The notes under the pieces: generated by a model
The model's database searches: none
Seen by the model: only the letters and a program-made list of their open reading frames with translations
Told to the model about the DNA's origin: nothing
NCBI GenBank assembly: GCA_034096865.1
Contig: JAWQFJ010001209.1
Location: 94,741 to 158,740 of the forward strand
Direction: 5' to 3'
Length of the DNA stretch: 64,000 bases
Origin: Theodoxus fluviatilis
Taxonomy: Eukaryota > Mollusca > Gastropoda > Cycloneritida > Neritidae
Position numbers and translations under genes: made by a program
In this document: piece after piece, positions 1 through 37,800 of the stretch
Layout: every line of letters starts with the position of its first letter
Numbering within the stretch: the first letter of the stretch is position 1

Positions 1-1887
1 CACATCGTTCCTTGTGGAACACAATATACCCATCAGTGCAGCAGATCACGCGGGGCCACTTTTTCGGAAAATGTTTCCTGGGAATGCGACTGCACAGGAG
101 TACAGATGTGGTCGAACAAAAACCACTGCGATTGTGAAGTGCCTTGCCCATTCGACAGGCCAAACATTGGCATTTTCCTTCTTTTGCGTGTGTGCTACGC
201 CTATTTCTTAAATGCTACTCTAAAAAGCTCTGGATGCTACTCTTTGGCATGATGATGGGTTGGCAGCTCTGCATATAGCATCAGACCTGTGCACCCTAGA
301 TTTTCAAAATCAGAAGATTCTGGGTGAAAAATCAGAAGATTTTTTCTCGAACTCCAAACGACACAAAAACACAAGACACACACTGGAACACCAACAGGAA
401 AAAAATCGTGAGATCGTGAAAACCAGTCATACAATGCTTCAAAAATCGTACATTGTACGATTTTTTCGTACAAGTGCACAGGTCTGTAGCATGAACATTC
501 TGGTCATTCACAGCTGAACTTACTTGTAAATGTCAACCCTCTTTTAATTATATTTTTAGAGACATTATTTCTGATTGATCCTATGTGAGTGGAAAGGATG
601 ATGAGATACACTCCATTACAGAAATTTTGCAAACAATGAAATATTTATTACCACAGTAGGATAACTGCAGCTTTCGGAGCCACACAGTGTATCTGCTGAA
701 TAGTTGCGTACTTCCCAGGGAGCTGAGACGTGTTGGAGTGATAAAAAGAGGTAGCCCAATGACCAGGGGGTAAATGTGTGTGGTTTGAGCATCCATCAAT
801 GAAGGGAAAAGTCTCAATATAAAAAGAGCACCTTTATCTTGACCTATATGGTGGTGAAGTGGAAATGAGAGTGTCCATAGAACAGTAAGGTATCTGCAAA
901 GTAGTTGAGATGGTGTTGGAATGGGAGATAGGGTGACCATGTAAACAGTAGTGCATCAGCAAGGGAACTGAGATGGTGTTGGAATGGAAAATAGGATGGC
1001 CACAGGTGCTGCAACTGTAAACATCATGCCATGACAGGAGTCTGCAATGGGAAAGTATTATCCTTTTCTTCTTCTATTCCTGAACCTGCTGATATCTTGT
1101 CTGTTGGCACCTGATACTTCTTTTTCATGTGATAAGGGACCCATCAGCCTAGATTAGGTGGAAGCATGCCACCATATGGACAGTATTCAAGTCTAAGTCC
1201 TTCTTTAAACTATGTGTGTGTATGTGTACAACGCTTGCTTGCAGTCACTTGAGGCTCGCCAGCTGCATTCAGAAGCTATGCGCATCCTAGAGTCGCATCC
1301 TTGGGCACAGTGCCTGTCTCACATTGTTCCTCTCCACCCAGGAGTACACCTGGGTACCTGTATGGCACACTGTAGTGCCATTATCCTTTGATGTGGTCAT
1401 GAGCCAGCATTGGGTCAGAACACTCACCAGGGTGTGGAGATGATGCTGGTACCTCTTTTTTCCTACTGCTCTGTCATTATGTTTGCTGCCAGATACCAGG
1501 GCAGGATTGATCCAGTGATCAGGGGGAAATGTGTAGAGTGGTTTGAGATCCAGGTAGGGTTAATGAGTCACTATATAAAACTGTTGCCTTTACCTTACAT
1601 CTGGTCTTGTGGGGAAAGGTGACAGTGGAAAGTTTATGACCAGGTGACAGTCTTTCACTTCATCTTGTTAACAGATGACAGCAAATTTGTATACTATACC
1701 TTGATAGTAGAAGCAAACCCTTGGGATGACATTTTTAAGCTTTGGATTTTCATGTAACCTTGCTGTAAATAAATTACCCTTTGGGATTTGGGGCTGAAAT
1801 CATGCAAGTATTTGCTATAGCGGGCTGGTGGCAGTTTATTGTTGGGAGAGACACGAGAAGAAAAGATAGACTAATGTTGAAATTGCA
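1..1887. other. Left flank without a recognised gene
   Basis: Apart from the short inverted-repeat element at 276-492, I see no coding exon, RNA gene or long repeat here. The stretch lies beyond the 3' end of Pcf11. Open frames are short and of no recognised family. Confidence 0.5.
276..492. mobile_element. MITE with 13-bp terminal inverted repeats
   Basis: The element itself spans 282-486 (about 205 bp). Its ends are perfect inverted repeats, CAGACCTGTGCAC at 282-294 and GTGCACAGGTCTG at 474-486. The six bases TAGCAT occur directly on both sides (276-281 and 487-492) and look like a target-site duplication. Inside, 441-465 forms a perfect 11-bp hairpin (AAAAATCGTAC with its complement, loop ATT). 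It has no coding capacity. Ends beginning CAG would suit the hAT superfamily, but the duplication is 6 rather than 8 bp, so the family is open. Confidence 0.72.
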
Positions 1888-2756
1888 TTTTTTGACTCAC
1901 ATGCGAAGCAAAAGTGAGTCTATGTACTGAGCCGTGTCGTCCGTCCGTCCGTCCGGGCGTCCGTCCGTCCGGGCGTCCGGGCGTAAAAAACTTAAACGTT
2001 GGATTTTTCTCGGAGACTATTACGTCTATCAACACCAAATGTGGCATGATGGTGTATGATGACAAGGCCTCAAAAAATATACACAGTGACTTGACCTTGC
2101 TTCAAGGTCAAGGTCACAGGAGCCATAAATGTGGTCTCAAAAACAGTCATTTTTCACATTTTCCCAATTTTCTCCCACGTTATTGAGAATGGCGACCTTA
2201 GCTACAAGTGGTATATAGGTCAAAGCAAGCCCTATCTTTTGATACCAGTTTGGTTGACCTTGCTTCAAGGTCAAGGTCACAGGAGCTCTTCAAAGTTGGA
2301 TTGTATACATATTTTGAAGTGACCTTGACCCTGAACTATGGAAGATAACTGTTTCAAACTTAATAATTATGTGGGGCACATGTTATACTTTCATCATGAG
2401 ACACATTTGGTCACATATCATCAAGGTCAAGGTCACTTTGACCCTTATGAAATGTGACCAAAATGGGGTAGTGAACCACTAAAAGTGACTATATCTCATG
2501 GTAGAAAGAGCCAATAAGCACCATTGTGCTTCCTATGTCTTGAATTAACAGCTTTGTGTTGCATGACCTTGGATGACCTTGACCTTGGGTCAAGGTCACA
2601 TGTATTTTGGTAGGAAAAATGTGTAAAGCATTTCTTTGTGTATGGTGTCATTGGTAGGTTTAGTTGTTTGACCTTGACCTTGAAGGTCACCTGAAGGTCA
2701 AGGTCATGTAAAGGTCAAGGTCAAGCATGTGAGTCGTATGGGCTTTGCCCTTCTTG
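1888..2756 (+). mobile_element. AGGTCA-rich dispersed repeat, copy 1
   Basis: First of three copies in the window (others at 12731-13550 and 21534-22349, both inverted). One end begins with a T run, GACTCACATGCGAAGC and a GTCC-rich tract. The other end has GAGTCGTATGGGC followed by a small GGGC/GCCC hairpin and CTTG. The body carries about twenty AGGTCA or TGACCT half-sites, many as TCAAGGTCA and many as pairs with no spacer. There is no long open frame, so it is non-autonomous. The terminal hairpin followed by CTTG or CTAG and then T in the flank resembles Helitron 3' ends; this is a suggestion only. Confidence 0.75.
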
Positions 2757-3776
2757 TTATTCCTATGTAACAGACACTTCAAAATTTCTCTGTCAAGCTA
2801 GTTTTTGTGAGGTTTGAGAAAATGCACAATGATCATGTGCCTAGTTTCAATTTAGAAGTTTCTGTTTTCTCATAAATCATTAGGAAAAAAGTGTTGTCAT
2901 CAAATATATTCCTTTCCTGAAGTAGACTGAATACCAGCTGTGTAAAGAAAAAAGCTGTCTGTGAATGAACAAATTCAAAATACGCATCTGTCTCATTCAT
3001 GTCTTGGATTTATTGAACAGATCGGTGATATAGATTATCATATATTTCATTTATTTATAATGTTTGTGTCTACGTTTTTTCCCATAAAAATCACTTCTTG
3101 TCACTCAGTAGTCATGATCTTTGGAATGAAATTCAGCTTTCCTCTTGGATGTAATGGAATTTTCTTTAACACACTCACCAATATTTCTCAAGATTTTTGG
3201 GAAGTATCACTTCTGTGTATTATTTCAGATGCCTCTTTTTTCTCTCTCCATATTTTGAATTATTTATTTTACTGTTGTGATTCATCAGTGGCACCTGTAA
3301 AATGAAGGATGACCACTTGAAAATTGGGCATGAAAACCCTTCTTTCATGCAGTGTTGTGCAATAAATGACTATAGAAGGTGGATGTGAATTTGTTGGGCC
3401 GTTTTCTAATACATGTAGATGCTCATGTACACACAGTCACCTGTAACACAAGTCTTGGTCACAATCACTGTGAACTCATGTTGTCCTCATGTCCCCCAGG
3501 AGATTCTGTGGCTGGCTGACATCAACTATGACTGAGGTGAGCTACCAGTGTGGGCCCTGAAAGCTCAGAAGCCTAATGTCTGATGAGGGGGGGGGGGGGG
3601 GGGGGGGGGGGGTGGTCATCAAGAATCTCAAGTAGGCTGTTGTACTCCACCTTACACTCTCCTCTCTCATTCCCTTTAAATTCATTCATTCCATATGGAA
3701 TGATGAAAAAATCACTTTGGGTTAAGGTTTTTTGTCAGTTGTGCCTAGAAAATTGTCAGGCATGTTTAAAAATAAC
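2757..3776. other. Gene-free stretch
   Basis: No exon or element recognised. It contains a run of 26 G residues at 3587-3612, the only notable simple repeat. Confidence 0.5.
3587..3612 (+). repeat. Poly-G run
   Basis: Twenty-six consecutive G residues. Shorter G runs occur near 4400, 6037, 53980 and 58740, so long homopolymeric G is a habit of this genome or of its assembly. Confidence 0.9.
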
Positions 3777-4190
3777 TACAGTGGACTCCACTTAGCACAT
3801 AGGATAACACGACATTCCGGATAACTCGACCATTTTATTCTGTCCTGACCAACATTTTTCTTTGTCTCATTAGAAAAAGATTGGTGAAGACAATGGCATT
3901 TGCCACCCTGACTCCACTTAACTCGACCAAATAATGACTGCATACACAAGATTTTCCTGACCACTCAGTCACACAACACCATCCAGATTGAGTCAATTAA
4001 TTGTGAGGCTTTTCTTGTGGCAAAGGGAGAGAGGGTAGAGGGTGGGGGTGGGAGAGAAAAGCAGTGAAGATGGATGAAAGTGGAACTTCTATAGTGCCGC
4101 TTTTCTCTGCTTGACGCCGCCAGGACTGTCAAGATGGCCTGGGATAAAGTGTCACAAGACGCCATCAACAACTGCTTCAGAAATGCAAGC
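3777..4190 (+). mobile_element. pogo/Tigger-type transposon relic
   Basis: The left end, CAGTGGACTCCACTTA preceded by TA, and the nearby text GGATAACTCGACC look like terminal repeats of pogo/Tigger (Tc1/mariner) elements. Further on, 4112-4186 encodes DAARTVK followed by AWDKVSQDAINNCFRNASF. This matches the end of the DDE region of Tigger/Jerky transposases, which typically has a segment of the form AW..V...TI.NCFR.AGF. Most of the transposase is missing between the two parts and no right terminal repeat is evident, so this is a dead, internally deleted copy. Confidence 0.6.
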
Positions 4191-6771
4191 TTTTTAGCAG
4201 TTTTCTTATCGCTCTTTTCTTCTCACAAGTCCGGTGTCATTTCAATCAACGTCATAGTTTCATGTGGACGTTTCCATTGATATCTCACTTGTGTATTATT
4301 TGAAAATTCATGCACCCAACGTGCTTCGCCTTATTTATCTTCACTAAGGTTGTGATGTAAATAAAGTTACAAAACAAGCAAAACGAAAACAAAAACAAGG
4401 GGGGGGGGGGGGGAAATCAAACACACGCATTATGTGCCTTGCGCACACCAGTAATGCACGGCGGTTGTGATGAGAAGGGATGTAATTCCACATGGCACAT
4501 TGGAGGTGGAGAAAATTACCTCTGCTTAACACTACCTTTTTTTCCGTCCCCCTGTATTTTTTACAAGGGGTTTATATCAGAAATCTGTATGCTCTGTAAG
4601 AAATTGGGAAAGATAACAACACAGGCAACATATGATAAACAAATACATCATTTTAAATATTTTATTTTCTCATAATAAATTTCCAAGGAAATTTAATTTC
4701 ATTCCGGTGAAGCACACACTTTCATCATCAAAATCATGGAACATGTCACTGTAGGTCTCACAAACACAGCATACAGTGCAGTCACTTCTTTTAGAACACT
4801 TTTTATAAAACTACCGAAACATATCACAGACAGGTACCTGAGAAGCTAGCATCACACTCTCCAAACTATTGCAGCTCACTTTACTTCCTGCATCAATTCT
4901 CATCCATAAATGAACACATGCACTCACTCAAGCAACACAACACATGCTCTCTTGTGAATACTAGTGGTACTTCAGTCTGTGTAATATAAAAAATATAATT
5001 CTTCCCAATTAAAAAAGAAATTCTATTCTCATCTCAAGAACACTGTGACATGATCACGTCGGCAAAAAAATCTTACTATATCTCTATAGCAGGGCAAACT
5101 AGTAATATCTTTGTCATCTACCAAATTATGAAAAATTCAATCCAAGTGCACAATTCATTACTTTCAATAGGAAAAACCAAGTGCCGAAGTATTCTAGGAT
5201 CCTTCAACAGACTCGCATTGACATGCCACTCAGTCAAGGATGGGCACACCGGTGGAACCGAGTCCACTCAGCATTTGAGAACAAAAGATGCCAGCATTCA
5301 TCCCCTACGACACCTTCCATGTAAGTGCCCACTTCTGAACTCAACTTTGTCGTGTGTGCATGTTCCCACACAAAAAACATTTGCTGGGCAGTACCCAAAG
5401 TGGGCTGAAATTACCGTCATAACCACCACATTCCTGTCACTTCAACATCTCTACTCCCCATTGCACGCAGTGACTAGTGAGGCAGCACTTCTCACTCACT
5501 CAGTTGCCGCCTTCATCTGCAATTGGGTCAACACTGCACACAAATCATTACACAACCATAACCCAATTGCTTTGTGGAACTTTCCTGAGTCTGTTACCAT
5601 CTGCTTGTGTAAGTCTTGAAAGAATGCACTCATGTAATCTGTCCCTGTGACAAATGGATTTTGAAACAGAAACAGGAATAACAGATTCTGCATACAACTT
5701 TACAAGCACAAATGACAGTCATTACACTTGCCAGACGAACATCTTCATCCAACACAGCAGAGGAGGGGAAAAAAGGCTGCTAGAATTGGAGCAAGCAGCC
5801 CATATTCTGTCATGTCCAGTAGGATGCACAGGCACTTGTTGTGACAGGTTTGCAACATAGGAAAGCTCTGAACTCATCTTATACATCCCTTTGAACTTTT
5901 GTTACATACTCATTCTTAGTGACATGCTGTACCTGGTATTATGCATGACTGAGAAAACTAAGGGGGGAAAAGTATGCATTTCTATAACATGGGCATAATG
6001 GTAATAGAGAATACAGGCAGTGAAAAGTGATTTGGGGGGGGGGGGGGGGGTTTGGGGGAGGAAGGGAGGGAAAGGAAGAGCTATGGTAACAACTCACAGC
6101 AGCCTTTGCTCCCTTACTGCACCACAGAAAAATCTGGCTTAGTCTCCTTATACCTTGTAATGTTTTATCACTTCTCAAGAGCATGTAGCTGTCTTCAATG
6201 CATCACTAGTCAGAGAAAGCTTTGACAAAATGCAAATGTTATTTTGTGACTCTTGAAAAAAATGTGTGTGTGTGTGTGTGTGTTCAACAGAAACTACTCC
6301 TAGATATTCAACTTACACAGATTCTGGTCAATGAACACACACATGCAGAATATTATTCAATTCTCAACCATAACTACTTCAGTCATGCCTTCAAAACCAC
6401 ATCACCACATTCTACAGACTGAAGGCAGACTAACTCCTCCTACCAGTTGGCAAAGGAAAGTACAACTGTTTCCTCCACACAGCACAGCCTTAGGAGGATC
6501 TTCTCACAATACTTGCATAGCACTACTCAGAGACACAACTAGGCTTTTGTTGTATGCCATTGAGATCCATCAGAGTTGGTTGTCACCGTCATTTCTACAG
6601 TGTCCTTGCATTCTCGCAAGTCTTATATCACTGTCAATCATGAAGTCCCGAGTCCACTGAGCAGGGAACCTCCACTCCAAGCCGCCAAATGAGTCTCTTC
6701 CATTACTGCCACCAGCAGCAGAAACCTGAGCACCAGCATCAAAGTACCAGCAACACAGCGCAGCACCAGAA
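4191..6771 (-). other. Probable Pcf11 3' untranslated region and flank
   Basis: This follows the Pcf11 stop codon on the minus strand. It lacks recognisable repeats except a G run near 6040 and a short TG tract near 6263. On the minus strand an AATAAA lies near 4655, a possible polyadenylation signal about 2.1 kb past the stop. The length of the 3' UTR is an inference; no transcript evidence is available. Confidence 0.35.
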
Positions 6772-32915
<26,144 letters not shown>

Positions 32916-34728
32916 TGCTGTCTTCTAAAGTACTTTAACGATGCGTAGAAAAATTAAATCAAGGCAGCAGGTGAATTTTTCAATCACCATGGCCGAATTA
33001 GGCAAAAATTCTCAGACGCTAAATGACTCGTGGCTGTCTCAGTCGATGGGCGAGAATAATGGTCACGTGGTTACAGGGAACCAATGATGGCTGAGAGCGC
33101 ATGAGCAGTGCAACCTGCGTGATGCGCACTTCCGTTGTGCGCAGTTCTGTCTGAATATCTATATTTAGATTTCATGAATGTGGAAGAAAGACTATCACGT
33201 TATAATGTGGTAAACTCTCTCCGAAATACCCCCAAGATAACAACCGAGTCATGTATTGCGCCATGTTGACTTGTGATATACAGCCATACACACAGACAGG
33301 CTCGCTATCTCAGTTTTCATCTGTCTGCGTTAGCTGAGTGACAGTGATATAACTATAGACTGATGTCAGTGTTTGTGAATGCAAGGAGTCGGACTACAGT
33401 ACAAAAGTACTACAAGGAACCTGTTTCGCCTGCCGTTGTGAATTTCGCCTGACACAGTCAAGTTTAACTCGGATGAGTTAATTATTTAATTGCACCACCG
33501 GCTTTCAAGCTCCACTAAATTTACCACTTTGGATCTAATCTTTTAAACAGTGAGTGACACTTGTTACACGATCTTTCTTTTTCTGCCACGCCCCCACACG
33601 GTGTGAATTCGAAGCAGTTCCTTGTTTTTGTTTTTGATTAGACTATTTGTCCCATAGAAGTTGTGACATTATCTCACACGCGCCCCTGACAACGGTTCTT
33701 GTTAATGTATTTGTCATTGTTGCCGCTATTATTGTTCAGTTGCTGGTGGTGGTGCTTGATTTTGCATATTCATCTGTTATTACGTGTTAAACTAAAGTCC
33801 CCCAAGTTGTATGCTGTATCATGTAGGCCTATGTAGCGTCCCAAATACAAAAGATTTATGTGATTGATTGATTCCAAGTATTAGGTGGGGGCACGGTCTG
33901 AAATTATCCAAATTATTTTTTAGTGGCAACGTGAGTGAAGTCCAAACCTATGAGACAGAGAGTGTCAGAAAACTTAACGATACATACCAGACACAAAATC
34001 GATCAACAATCTTTGAAGTTTGTCTGTGGTTCAACTGTAGTATAAATTGAGAGCACATCTTTTTCTGAACAATGGCTGGATTATGAACAAATATAAAAAT
34101 CGAATGAATGGGAAAAGATATGCTTTTTTATTTCTAAGCTAGAGTATTGTTAATCCACAATGAAAGCAGACAAGGCAATTATGATATTGTTTCAACAAAA
34201 GCAACAACAAAACAGAAAACATTTGTCTTTGTGATGGCTTAAAAGCATATCCAAGAGTGCATTGGGCATTCATGTAGGAGTAAGGTTGGATTCACAAATA
34301 TGCTGTCATATTCATTTCACAATTTGAAATGCACGGCTACACTCCAACAATGAATCTCTGGATTGTTTGTTTATGGTGTAGGTCTGCAAGAATGTCAGTC
34401 ATTTGTCCAGCTATTGGTGAAATATAATGACGAAGAAAATCACAGTCACATACCGCTGCAGGACTTAACAGTCTGCAGAAGTAAGCACATAACTCAAGCT
34501 GAGATTAGTTGGCATTAGTGTAAAAACTACCTTGACTGACATGATCAGGAATCTACAGGTAGCACAGAACTGGTGATGCATTTTATGCTATGACTGTTAT
34601 TGACAGTGATAGGATTCCTTCAACAAACTGTACAAATTGTTACTGTTCTAAGCAGGATAACTTGAACTAGGAAAACAGTGTAACATATGGAAAATACCTT
34701 GTCTTAAATGATGATGCTTGTTTTTCAG
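32916..34728. promoter_or_regulatory. Divergent Pcf11 / Rab30 intergenic region
   Basis: The Pcf11 ATG (minus, 32915) and the first Rab30 coding exon (plus, 34729) face away from each other across 1.8 kb, so the two promoters must lie here. A plausible Rab30 5' UTR exon ends at a GTGAGT donor at 33550, but its start cannot be placed. No TATA box is obvious near either gene. Confidence 0.5.
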
Positions 34729-34730
34729 CG

Positions 34731-34817
34731 ATGGAGGACTACAAGTATCTCTTCAAAGTGGTGATGATTGGCAATGCTGGTGTGGGAAAGACATGTCTTG
34801 TGAGGAGGTTTACCCAG
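34731..34817 (+). CDS. Rab30: Rab30 exon 1 (P-loop)
   Basis: Twenty-nine residues from [10 protein letters not shown] to CLVRRFTQ, including GNAGVGKT. The ATG lies two bases after a CAG acceptor, so at least one 5' UTR exon precedes it. Donor GTAAGT. Confidence 0.95.
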
Positions 34818-37800
34818 GTAAGTAAGAATAAGTTGTGAAATTCTTTCACCAAAAGTGGTTCCTTGTTAACAAGATTCCCCCATCCTATTATTATGATCTC
34901 CATGTTTATAAAGTTAAAGAAAACAGTTAATATGAAATATTGAATTTAGTTGTTGCCTCTATTTTATGAATATAGAGGAGAAAGAGTATCATTGAGCAGT
35001 GCTGTCTGTGTGTTACACTTATACTGTGGTCCTGTCTGACGGTAGTTCCTAACACTAACAGTGGTGACAATGATAAAACTGACTGAATTTGACTAGAAAT
35101 TGTGAACAGTTGTGAAATAGAGAAAAATGAATGTGTAATGATTATGATATGACTTGAAAATACTACTTGTGATATAGAAAAAAATGTATGTGTAATGGTA
35201 ATGTTTGTACTTGTAGTACATGAAATTATGGTGGGAGGGGCAGTAGTAAGTAAAAGCCACATCATCAATGACTTTATTTATAGTTATATGTGTAGAGTTG
35301 CATTTAGGTAGACAAAATTCATACACGAATTGAGCAATAAACCCACGTTCAACATGTTCTAATACTTTTGACACTTGCACTAGATGCTTCCTTTTAGTTT
35401 TACGTTAATTTTTAGCTTGCTGCTGATGTGAATTATACTTCCCATATCTTCCTCCTCTACTCAGTGAGATGTTGATATTGGCTATCAAAATAGTGTGTAT
35501 GAAGCAGTTGGCTTAAGTTTAAGATATAAGAAGGATAATGATAATCTTGAACAGTTGGTAAGAGATGATAGTAAACCAAATGTTCAATTAATCTCAGACA
35601 ACTGCATACACACTGTATTAAGGCTTAATAGATATTATCCCATGTCACCCATCTCTGCCCCTTGCTGCCATTTCCATACTGCCCCTAGTTGCCATTTCCA
35701 TACTGCCCCTTGCTGCCATTTTCATACTGCCCCTAGCTGCCATTTCCATACTGCCCCTAGTTGCCATTTCCATACTGCCCCTAGCTGCCATTTCCATACT
35801 GCCCCTTGTTGCCATTTCCATACTGCCCCTAGTTGCCATTTCCATACTCATGATACTGCCCCTAGTTGCCATTTCCATACTGCCCCTAGTTGCCATTTCC
35901 ATACTGCCCCTAGTTGCCATTTCCATACTGCCCCTAGTTGCCATTTCCATACTGCCCCTAGCTGCCATTTCCATACTGCCCCTAGCTGCCATTTTTCCAT
36001 ACTACCCCTTGCTGCCATTTCCATACTGCCCCTAGCTGTCATTTCCATACTGCCCCTTGTAGGCATTTCCATACTGCCCCTTGCTGCCATTTCCATACTG
36101 CCCCTAGTTGTCATTTCCATACTACCCCTAGCTGCCATTTTCATGCTGCCCCTAGCTGCCATTTCCATGCTGCCCCTAGCTGCCATTTCCATACTGCCCC
36201 TAGTTGTCATTTCCATACTACCCCTAGCTGCCATTTCCATGCTGCCCCTAGCTGCCATTTCCATACTGCCCCTAGCTGTCATTTCCATACTGCCCCTTGT
36301 AGGCATTTCCATACTGCCCCTTGCTGCCATTTCCATACTGCCCCTAGTTGTCATTTCCATACTACCCCTAGCTGCCATTTTCATGCTGCCCCTAGCTGCC
36401 ATTTCCATACTGCCCCTAGCTGCCATTTCTATACTGCCCCTTGTAGGCATTTCCATACTGCCCCTTGCTGCCATTTCTATACTGCCCCTTGTAGGCATTT
36501 CCATACTGCCCCTAGCTGCCATTTCCATACTGCCCCTAGTTGTCATTTCCATACTACCCCTAGCTGCCATTTTCATGCTGCCCCTAGCTGCCATTTCCAT
36601 ACTGCCCCTAGCTGCCATTTCTATACTGCCCCTTGTAGGCATTTCCATACTGCCCCTTGCTGCCATTTCTATACTGCCCCTTGTAGGCATTTCCATACTG
36701 CCCCTTGCTGCCATTTCTATACTGCCCCTTGTAGGCATTTCCATACTGCCCCTTGCTGCCATTTCCATACTGCCCCTAGCTGTCATTTCCATACTGCCCC
36801 TTGTAGGCATTTCCATACTGCCCCTTGCTGCCATTTCCATACTGCCCCTAGTTGTCATTTCCATACTACCCCTAGCTGCCATTTCCATGCTGCCCCTAGC
36901 TGCCATTTCCATGCTGCCCCTAGCTGCCATTTCTATACTGCCCCTTGTAGGCATTTCCATACTGCCCCTTGCTGCCATTTCTATACTGCCCCTTGTAGGC
37001 ATTTCCATACTGCCCCTAGCTGCCATTTCCATACTTCCCCTAGCTGCCATTTCTATACTGCCCCTAGCTGCCATTTCCATACTGCCCCTAGCTGCCATTT
37101 CTATACTGCCCCTAGCTGCCATTTCCATGCTGCCCCTAGCTGCCATTTCCGTACTTCCCCTAGCTGCCATTTCCATACTTCCCCTAGCTGCCATTTCCAT
37201 GCTGCCCCTAGCTGCCATTTCCGTACTTCCCCTAGCTGCCATTTCCATACTGCCCCTAGCTGCCATTTCCATACTGCCCCTTGCTGCCATTTCCATACTG
37301 CCCCTTGTAGGCATTTCCATACTGCCCCTTGTAGGCATTTCCATACTGCCCCTAGCTGCCATTTCCATACTTCCCCTAGCTGCCATTTCCATACTGCCGC
37401 TAGCTGCCAGTACTGCCCCTTGCTGCCATTTCTATTAGGGTCTGCAACGAAGCTGGTAAGCAGGAGTATTTGCCGCTGGTGCTCTTTCGCGTGGAGAAAC
37501 CAAAAAGTGGTCTCTGGTCAGTACAAAGTGGCTTCAGAACGCAGTGAGAGAGTACCAAGAGGTGTTCATTTTTGTTGTGTTTGCCAGTGCTACCGTGGCA
37601 AAGTGATCGTTTATTGTCACAGTATGCAGGCATGAAGTGACGAAGCTAGGTTCGAGCTTGCACACAGATGTATCTAAATAACGGCGTGGATCGGTGTAGT
37701 GTAGTGCTGTTGAATACTAGGTCTCTCTCGTTCTCAGCATTTCTGCTGCAGGAATGCAGTGCATGATTATTGAACAGAGCTCGCGCAAACTACATTGACT

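Noticed and set aside
35495..37438. Very long open frames on both strands (His-Thr-Ala-Pro or Met-Glu-Met-Ala-Ala repeats)
   Set aside because: They arise because a 24-bp repeat without stops is open in several frames on both strands. The region is a Rab30 intron, with no start context or splice pattern that favours a protein.
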